A DNA stretch of 64,000 nt from JAAUUE01 sp943370025 (GTDB lineage: Bacteria; Cyanobacteriota; Cyanobacteriia; Cyanobacteriales; JAAUUE01): contig CALRPI020000023.1 in assembly GCA_943370025.1 (NCBI GenBank), positions 6,629 through 70,628 on the forward strand. Direction: 5' to 3'. Shown here in pieces: positions 58,434 to 64,000 of this stretch. Within the stretch, counting starts at the first letter, position 1. The number at the start of each line of letters is the position of its first letter. The position numbers and the translations under genes are program-made. The notes beneath the pieces were generated by a model that saw only the letters and a program-made list of their open reading frames with translations, had not been told where the DNA came from and ran no database searches.

Positions 58434-61300
58434 GAGTTATTACGCAAAGAATCCCAAGTGGGAGGAATTTCGGCTGGATTTTGACAAATAACTGGCAACC
58501 AAGAAGCACAGGGAAATTGGTTTTCGATATCTTGCAACTTCTCTCTCGCCTCTCGAACTGATAAATAGAAAGATTTACCCCCAGCAAAGGCAGTCAGAAA
58601 GTGTTTTAAGAATTCTTGAGCAACTAAATCAGGTACAGGTTCTCGCATAACAATAATTTGGGGAATGTGTAGGGAAGCAAGTTGATTGGCTAATCCTAAA
58701 CCATCACAGGAGTTAAAGATTGCAATCTGTAAACCTCGTTCGATCGCAGTTCTTAACCCATTCTTCAACTCAGAAATTGTAACTTTATCCGCATCATTAA
58801 TATAAATACAACCATTGCTACCATCCACTTCACTAGAACTATGACCAGAGAAACAAAGGATATCCCAGCCTTGTTCATCCCATAAATATTGATTTAATTC
58901 TTGGCGATCGGGTTTGATAACAAAGGATATTTCTGCATTTATTTGTGCCAGTATCCGCTTGTCTTGATCAATGTTAATTCCTTTATCATCGCCTAAAATC
59001 GACAAGATTCTGATTTTATTTCTAGCTAAGATAGTTCTGGGAATATGATCGTAAAAAGATGACCCTATCGAAATTTCTGCTTTGCGGTAAGCTTTGAAAA
59101 AATCCCATAAATACCAAGGTAACTGTCGTATACAAGTATTCGCTGACTGGATGATTATTCTAACTTCATCAGAACGATTAAATCTTTCTCGCAATACTCT
59201 ATCGATTGGGGTAAATTGTTCGGTGTTGAGCCATTTATTTAGTTTTTCTTCTAATTCTTCGGCTAATTTAGCAAACTCTATCTTAGAAAAACGGGATACA
59301 CTGCCTTGCTTTTTCTTGATTCGGCTATGTTTTAGGGGGCTTATAAAATCGCTATATTGTGAATGCCAACGATGATAAACATCAACCATTTCTATTGCTG
59401 GCGGCAAGGTTCCAGAATATTGAATTGGCAATCTATTAGTCCCTAACCAAATTTGAGCGGTGACAGAAAAACCTTTTTTAAAGTCGCCGAATTCTAGAGT
59501 AAGAATCACTAAATTAATTGTTATATTGAATGCCGCTTGACGATCAGCAATCGCTCTTATTTCTCGTTCATTAACAGGAAGATTCGTTACTGTATTACTT
59601 AAAACATTAATAATTTTTCCTATGTTAGAATTTTGCTCAACTTCCCTCTGGCGAGAGGCTTCTAATTGCTGGCGGTAAATAGTAATTTGGTCATCTTTGC
59701 CCTCAATAGTAGCTTGATATTTTTTCTCTATAGCTTGCAGTGCAAGTTCGTAGTCTTGGGTAAATTCCGAGTGAATTTTTTCTTTGTTGGTATCTGGAGG
59801 AATATTAACTCTGACAACTACAACCCCATCACCTTTATTCTCAATACTTTGGATTGTAAGCTCTGTATTTTCATTCTTAACTTGTACTTTCTGAAATGTA
59901 TCAACAAAAACTTTCCAGTCGACACCATTGCGGAAAATTAAGTCAACAGTATCCAGCACCTCTTGAAAAAGTTTAGTGAATTCTCCGGGGGCAAAATTAC
60001 CACTACTGGGACGGCGTTCTCGATTGTCAGTTCCAGGATAGGGATATTCTAAAAGATAAATAAATTCACTCTCGATATTTTCTATTTTGGTAGTGCTGTC
60101 GATGTTCCATGCTTCCAGACAAGCTCCGGTTAAATGAGCATTAGTAAAATCAGCACCAAGTGCCTGAGCTTGAGTCAGATTTGCTCCTACTAACTCAGCC
60201 CCGTTTAGCTTAGTTTGAACTAGATTAGCTTCCTTGAGATTAGCCTTGTTGAGAACTACGTTGGTCAGGTTTGCTCCTTGGAGATTTTCCCCAGCATAGT
60301 CTTTTTTATTACCTCGCCGAGTAACCAGTAAATCTCTCACAGCCTTTTTAGTTAGGATAGATTTGCCAACTCTAGCGAAGTCAATCTTTTTAGTGTTGAA
60401 CCAGTTAGTGTGGGTTAGAGTTGCCCCTCGAAAGTCAGTATTTTTTAGGGTAGCACCCATGAAATCAGCTTCAGTTAAATTAGCTCCGCGAAAACTAGTG
60501 CCACCTATTGAACTAAAAGCAACAGCAATAATCCGAATAAAATCATGTTTTTCATCCCCAGCCAAAGCCCGCCAAGCTACAAACATACCCAGCCCCGCTA
60601 TCGCTATCATTACCGCTATCGATATCACATGTTCAAGCTTTGTTAATAATTTGGCTATTACCAGTAAGGCTTCCACTACCACTACGGCTCCCACTACCGC
60701 TACCGCTACAGATATTGATCCTGCTAACGCTCCTGCTAACGCTCCTGCTAACGCTAACGTTCCTGCTCCCGCTAACGTTCCTACTAACCCTCCCGTTAAC
60801 ACCATCGTTCCTGCTAACGCTAAAGTAACTACTATGGGGGGATCAGTTCCATTCACCATTTTTCCAGCTACCGCTACTATCGAAACTACTCCAAATACCG
60901 CTATCCCAAACATGGAAATAGTAAAAGTAAAAAATAACCCCTTCAAAAAGCCTTGACGAACAGTGATAACGAAAAATACAACGAAAACCACTAAAACAAT
61001 AATTCCCGGAATATAGCTGTATGTTTTATTAACATCCAATGAGAAGACAATTAATGACACCATGCTAGTTACTATAGAAATAATTACTCCTAGTACACAT
61101 AGAATCAGTGAAATGATGAAGAGAAAGATTGTTTCACTGTGTTGTAACCCAGCTTTTACCCCCGTAAATTTTGCCCCCGTGAGGTCAGCACCCGTGAAGT
61201 TTGCCCCCCGGATATCGGCATTAGTAAAATTTGCTCCTACAAGATTCTGCTTCTTGAAAGAGCGCCCCCGGAGATTTTGATTAGAGAAGTTTTGAGGCAT
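58430..61300 (-). CDS. Pentapeptide-repeat, multi-helix membrane, CHAT protease protein
   Basis: 956 residues. Residues about 4-48 are pentapeptide repeats (ANFTNADIRGANFTGADLTG), then about seven membrane helices (55-255) that include a glycine/alanine zipper (GTLAGAGTLALAGALAGALA), then two further pentapeptide blocks (268-302 and 335-400). A coiled coil sits near 560. The C-terminus is a caspase-like CHAT domain with catalytic His820 (CFSGHSSSE) and Cys865 (FNSCDGLG). CHAT proteases act in signalling and defence. Last gene of a tight three-gene operon with the DUF1822 and sigma-like genes upstream (gaps of 9 and 11 bases). Confidence 0.85.
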   Translation of the reverse strand: MPQNFSNQNLRGRSFKKQNLVGANFTNADIRGANFTGADLTGAKFTGVKAGLQHSETIFLFIISLILCVLGVIISIVTSMVSLIVFSLDVNKTYSYIPGIIVLVVFVVFFVITVRQGFLKGLFFTFTISMFGIAVFGVVSIVAVAGKMVNGTDPPIVVTLALAGTMVLTGGLVGTLAGAGTLALAGALAGALAGSISVAVAVVGAVVVVEALLVIAKLLTKLEHVISIAVMIAIAGLGMFVAWRALAGDEKHDFIRIIAVAFSSIGGTSFRGANLTEADFMGATLKNTDFRGATLTHTNWFNTKKIDFARVGKSILTKKAVRDLLVTRRGNKKDYAGENLQGANLTNVVLNKANLKEANLVQTKLNGAELVGANLTQAQALGADFTNAHLTGACLEAWNIDSTTKIENIESEFIYLLEYPYPGTDNRERRPSSGNFAPGEFTKLFQEVLDTVDLIFRNGVDWKVFVDTFQKVQVKNENTELTIQSIENKGDGVVVVRVNIPPDTNKEKIHSEFTQDYELALQAIEKKYQATIEGKDDQITIYRQQLEASRQREVEQNSNIGKIINVLSNTVTNLPVNEREIRAIADRQAAFNITINLVILTLEFGDFKKGFSVTAQIWLGTNRLPIQYSGTLPPAIEMVDVYHRWHSQYSDFISPLKHSRIKKKQGSVSRFSKIEFAKLAEELEEKLNKWLNTEQFTPIDRVLRERFNRSDEVRIIIQSANTCIRQLPWYLWDFFKAYRKAEISIGSSFYDHIPRTILARNKIRILSILGDDKGINIDQDKRILAQINAEISFVIKPDRQELNQYLWDEQGWDILCFSGHSSSEVDGSNGCIYINDADKVTISELKNGLRTAIERGLQIAIFNSCDGLGLANQLASLHIPQIIVMREPVPDLVAQEFLKHFLTAFAGGKSFYLSVREAREKLQDIENQFPCASWLPVICQNPAEIPPTWDSLRNNS
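60695..60835 (-). repeat. Coding tandem repeat (glycine/alanine zipper) in the CHAT gene
   Basis: On the plus strand, cctgctaacgct-type units recur about ten times (6- and 12-base periods). On the coding strand they give AGALAGALAG and similar. It is a coding minisatellite analogous to that at 37112-37457. Confidence 0.7.
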
Positions 61301-61309
61301 AGGTTTAGA

Positions 61310-62317
61310 CTAAATAACAAAATTCCCTATAATAGCGTTATCTTCGAGTTCTACTTTGATACTAAAATTCTCTTCTGATTCTCCGCTAAATTCTAACTGC
61401 ATCCAGTTATCCGTATCTCGTGCAATAGATTCTAGAAAAATATCTTCACTACATATAACCGTCAATCTTAGCCCAGAAGGCAGATAAATATTTTCACCAG
61501 TTGGATATAATCTTAAAATAATGTTAATTATTTGATCGTTTTCTGATTGACAACTTATAACTAAAGCTAAATTATGCTCTCCGAGAAGAAGTTCCTTAAC
61601 TCCAGTAATACTAATAGAGTTCTTTTCTGTTTCTTTAGTCCGGGAACGTGGTGCATTAGAATATCTAAAAGCTTGATCCCCTTGTAAGATACTTAAATAA
61701 TTTTCTAAGGTTTGAAATCCTGACTCAAGAAGACTATCAATATTTTTCAACCAATTATCTAATTTTATCCTTTCAGGTATTGTTGTAGTAGCTATTGGGG
61801 CTATTCTTGCAGCTACGAGTACATGTTTAAGAATAGCTGATTCTATGCGATCAATGTAATCAATCAAAGTTTCGATCGGCTCCAATCTGGCGATCTCTAT
61901 TTCTTGGGTCTGCGGATATGAGGCTGGATAAAATCCCAACAACTGTACCTTATTTAGTTTTTCCTCAAATTGCACGCCAATGTAAGCAATTCTATCCTCA
62001 GTTACTTCAACTGGCAAAGAAATAATTTTTTCTCCAAGTAAAACCGGACGGCATTCTAGCTTACCTAAATTAGGAATTACTAAATCTGCCACATCATGAA
62101 AACATCGTACTGCCGGATTCCAACTATTACCCATTTCTAAATCAGTTTCAATTCCCAACCATTCTAAAAAATTATGAGTCGCAAAAATAACAAGAGTATT
62201 TAAGTAAACTTGTTTACCTTTTTGTGGAGTATCTTGTTCTAGAGCAAATTGACGGGCAATATTATGTTCTTGAGAATTAAGAGAGATTTCTATAATTTCA
62301 TTTGGTGTATAAGTCAT
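61310..62317 (-). CDS. DUF1822 protein
   Basis: 335 residues, apparently cytoplasmic. RQFALEQDTPQKGKQVYLNT, ATHNFLEWLGIETDLEMGNS, RCFHDVADLVIPNLGKLECR and VTEDRIAYIGVQF are typical of DUF1822, a family I know only from cyanobacteria. No catalytic motif is visible. It sits 11 bases after the sigma-like gene and 9 before the CHAT gene. Because it recurs beside these partners, it could be an adaptor or an inhibitor of the CHAT protease. Confidence 0.82.
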   Translation of the reverse strand: MTYTPNEIIEISLNSQEHNIARQFALEQDTPQKGKQVYLNTLVIFATHNFLEWLGIETDLEMGNSWNPAVRCFHDVADLVIPNLGKLECRPVLLGEKIISLPVEVTEDRIAYIGVQFEEKLNKVQLLGFYPASYPQTQEIEIARLEPIETLIDYIDRIESAILKHVLVAARIAPIATTTIPERIKLDNWLKNIDSLLESGFQTLENYLSILQGDQAFRYSNAPRSRTKETEKNSISITGVKELLLGEHNLALVISCQSENDQIINIILRLYPTGENIYLPSGLRLTVICSEDIFLESIARDTDNWMQLEFSGESEENFSIKVELEDNAIIGNFVI

Positions 62318-62328
62318 AATAATTTCTC

Positions 62329-63027
62329 CTACCCATATCCAAGCTCCAATGCTATGTTCTTTATAAGAGGAAAACAGTTTCTCTCTAATCTACTTTTAAT
62401 AGTTTGAAGAGGTGCTTGGAGTTTTTGAGCAATATCTTCTAGAGTTAAACGAGGTTCAGACAAGAGTCTTAATTGTAGCAAAACTTGACAATTAATATCT
62501 GGACGGTTGCGAACATGACATCCACATAATTGGCAATCAGGGTCTGATTGGATATATTCTTGGATTTGCCTGCCGATCTTTTTTAATTCATTTACAAGCA
62601 AAGCTTCAATTCCACTTACTCTCGAATCAGGAGTCATATCTCCTATAGTAAGTGATCCTTCACCTTTCCCAATAATATCATCCATACTATAATCTTTAGG
62701 CGGTTTACCTCGTTTGACATCATGACAATCACGTTTAAGAATCATCACTACCCAGCTAATAAATTTCTTCCGAACATTAGCAGTTTCATTGAGGTTCTGG
62801 AAATCTGTTGCTTCTAAATTCAGATGGTATATCTGTGGAAATTTACTAATATTTCTTTTGACATCCTTCTCTGTTCTTGGTAAAGCTTTCTTGTAATAAG
62901 GTAGCCAACCTTCACCAAGATATCTTTTAACTTCCGGTAGATGGTCGATCGCTAGTGCCAGAGCCTCTGCCTTTTCTGGAGAGTGTAAGGCTTCTTGGAT
63001 CAATTTACATAATGAGGCATTATCCAT
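62329..63027 (-). CDS. Sigma-70-like protein with a central Cys cluster
   Basis: 232 residues. The middle (RKKFISWVVMILKRDCHDVK) resembles sigma region 2 and the C-terminus (RLTLEDIAQKLQAPLQTIKS) a region 4 helix-turn-helix, as in ECF sigma factors. Between them lies CQLCGCHVRNRPDINC, a compact Cys/His set that could bind zinc or sense redox. It leads an operon with DUF1822 and a CHAT protease. It may direct its own operon or be regulated by CHAT cleavage. The start at ATG 63027 looks right. I am sure of the sigma-like tail, less of full sigma activity. Confidence 0.72.
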   Translation of the reverse strand: MDNASLCKLIQEALHSPEKAEALALAIDHLPEVKRYLGEGWLPYYKKALPRTEKDVKRNISKFPQIYHLNLEATDFQNLNETANVRKKFISWVVMILKRDCHDVKRGKPPKDYSMDDIIGKGEGSLTIGDMTPDSRVSGIEALLVNELKKIGRQIQEYIQSDPDCQLCGCHVRNRPDINCQVLLQLRLLSEPRLTLEDIAQKLQAPLQTIKSRLERNCFPLIKNIALELGYG

Positions 63028-63110
63028 AGGGGCATAAATTAGAGTAGAAAAGAATACCCTGTATTATACCTTAAAGAGTATCCTTTAATCTCACCTATTA
63101 TTACCTCGAT

Positions 63111-63245
63111 ACAAAATTAGTCAACTTCTACTCCACAATCAGCCCATCCCTTGCCACCTATATCGCCCAACAACCCACCATCAAAAAACTCCCCAAGCAC
63201 CACCTCTCACACCTAGCCAACTGGATGCGACATTCAACTGACTGA
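63111..63245 (+). pseudogene. C-terminal gene remnant, CFI-box-CTERM-like
   Basis: The frame reads TKLVNFYSTISPSLATYIAQ and QPTIKKLPKHHLSHLANWMR to a TGA at 63243-63245; upstream it is open only to 63075. The FYxxISPxLAxYIxxxPxIKKL pattern resembles the end of cyanobacterial CFI-box-CTERM proteins. It is therefore a decayed tail. Confidence 0.4.
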
Positions 63246-63252
63246 AGAGCCA

Positions 63253-63648
63253 TCACACGAAAGGATCAAGAATAGCTATATCGCAACCTTGAAAATCTTT
63301 GATATTTCGAGTAACAAGAGTTAATTGATGAACTTTAGCTGTAGCAGCAATTAGCATATCTGCTTGTGTGCGTGGCTTTCCTTCTGCTTGTAATTTACCT
63401 CTTATTTCCCCTGATTGTTTTGCTATTTCTTCTGTGATCGGCAGAACCAAACAGTCACTTTTGATAAACGTCTCCAGCCATCTTTGGATTCGCAAATTTG
63501 GCTTTGCTGCTAGTCCATAAGAAACTTCCTCAACTGTAATCACACTGAGGGCAACTTGAGATAAGCCTGATGCAAAGGATAAAACCGACGAATTAGGTTG
63601 AGGGCGTGCCAACTCACTGAGAATATTTGTATCAAATAGAAAGCGCAT
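63253..63648 (-). CDS. vapC: VapC-type PIN-domain toxin
   Basis: 131 residues from ATG 63648; a TTG four codons upstream is possible. The PIN acidic residues are visible in FLFDTNILSELARP, SVITVEEVSYG and RTQADMLIAATA. VapC toxins cut specific RNAs (often tRNA) unless bound by their antitoxin. Its start lies within the antitoxin gene (17-base overlap). The two form a standard type II module, with the family A repeat in the leader. Confidence 0.92.
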   Translation of the reverse strand: MRFLFDTNILSELARPQPNSSVLSFASGLSQVALSVITVEEVSYGLAAKPNLRIQRWLETFIKSDCLVLPITEEIAKQSGEIRGKLQAEGKPRTQADMLIAATAKVHQLTLVTRNIKDFQGCDIAILDPFV

Positions 63649-63931
63649 CGGTTTCCACAAAAGTATTCCTACGATCTTGACGAGGGGGAACCATCAATGT
63701 GTAATTTTCCTCAGTACACAATTTTTGTAACTCCTGCAAAGCAACTGCAACACTTGTTTGGTTTTGAATTTGGTTTTGAAGTTCTTGCCACGCCAAAAAC
63801 TTACCATAGGATTCTGCTTCAATTACAACCGCTACGAGGCGATCGCGGTTGTAAATTAACTGTGGTTCTTTAAGCACCGAATGAATTAGCTCAGAGAATT
63901 TTTGTTTCGCCTCAGTAATTTTCCAGTTCAT
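63632..63931 (-). CDS. Phd/YefM-type antitoxin
   Basis: 99 residues. NWKITEAKQKFSELIHSVL is the Phd/YefM N-terminal DNA-binding domain; the C-terminal half (LQELQKLCTEENYTLMVPPR) is the toxin-binding tail. It overlaps the toxin gene. It should neutralise VapC and repress the operon. The family A element lies 25 bases upstream. Confidence 0.88.
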   Translation of the reverse strand: MNWKITEAKQKFSELIHSVLKEPQLIYNRDRLVAVVIEAESYGKFLAWQELQNQIQNQTSVAVALQELQKLCTEENYTLMVPPRQDRRNTFVETDALSI

Positions 63932-63955
63932 AATCTTAAATCTAAATTAGAGTCT

Positions 63956-64000
63956 ATTTATAAAGTCTGGTTTTGCGCCCCCGGCGGGGGCGCCAAACCC
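63956..64000. repeat. Leader repeat family A, copy 4, cut by window edge
   Basis: atttataaagtctgg and the hairpin gcgcccccggcgggggcgc are present. The far end lies outside the window. It is just upstream of the antitoxin gene (which reads away from it). Confidence 0.7.

Noticed and set aside
60363..60956. Plus-strand frame with NAPANAPANANVPAPAN
   Set aside because: Opposite-strand shadow of the zipper region in the CHAT gene.

Overview
The window is chromosomal DNA of a cyanobacterium. The evidence is direct: cytochrome c6, cytochrome cM, Psb28, a high-light-inducible protein, a CpcS/CpeS-type phycobiliprotein lyase, the phylloquinone genes menC and menE, and dense GCGATCGC (HIP1) sites. 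The many TA-flanked mini-elements and hairpin repeats suggest a filamentous, repeat-rich genome, perhaps near Pseudanabaena; that placement is a guess.

Layout. 1-5.2 kb: the end of an Anbu-type proteasome homologue, then a copper-response module (PetP protease and PetR regulator) divergent from its expected target petJ, then small exported and membrane proteins. 5.5-17 kb: housekeeping genes (ppsA, ispG, the Ycf45-type R3H ATPase, menC-menE, a bilin lyase). These include a 2H phosphoesterase gene destroyed by a mini-transposon and men genes with palindromic repeats inserted in frame. 17-21 kb: hliA with RpaB-type (HLR1) sites and a graveyard of nested mini-elements. 21-32 kb: thiL, a nucleoside-type ABC permease, an AtzG/AtzE amidase pair, gdhA, a pseudokinase-TPR protein, a B12-binding radical SAM enzyme and an autoregulated MerR protein. 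33-35 kb: DUF2993, psb28, moaB. 35-39.5 kb: two overlapping NTPase genes, the second with a roughly 110-residue glycine-zipper membrane segment. 40-53.9 kb: transporter, exported proteins, guanine deaminase, a PGRS-like glycine-rich protein, pepA/map, fabI, cytM, trpD, ABC exporter. 54-57.5 kb: a Coq4-like protein opposite a fused ketoacyl synthase III/heme-oxygenase-like diiron protein and a coupled unknown protein. 57.5-64 kb: Uma2, a tight sigma factor-DUF1822-CHAT protease operon, and a Phd/VapC toxin-antitoxin pair.

Least explained systems. (1) Sigma-DUF1822-CHAT: a sigma-like protein with a Cys cluster, a cyanobacterial protein of unknown function and a pentapeptide/membrane/caspase-like protease, with gaps of 9-11 bases. 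(2) The two-NTPase operon with a glycine-zipper membrane segment, which looks like a signal-sensing ATPase wired to a membrane effector. (3) The KASIII-HDO fusion with its partners, which looks like a small lipid or alkene-type biosynthetic locus. A second theme is repeat biology. At least eight short-repeat families are visible. One of 105 bp carries TA target duplications proven by an interrupted gene and by empty-site comparison. Another sits in the 5' leaders of four different genes. A third is translated inside MenC and MenE.
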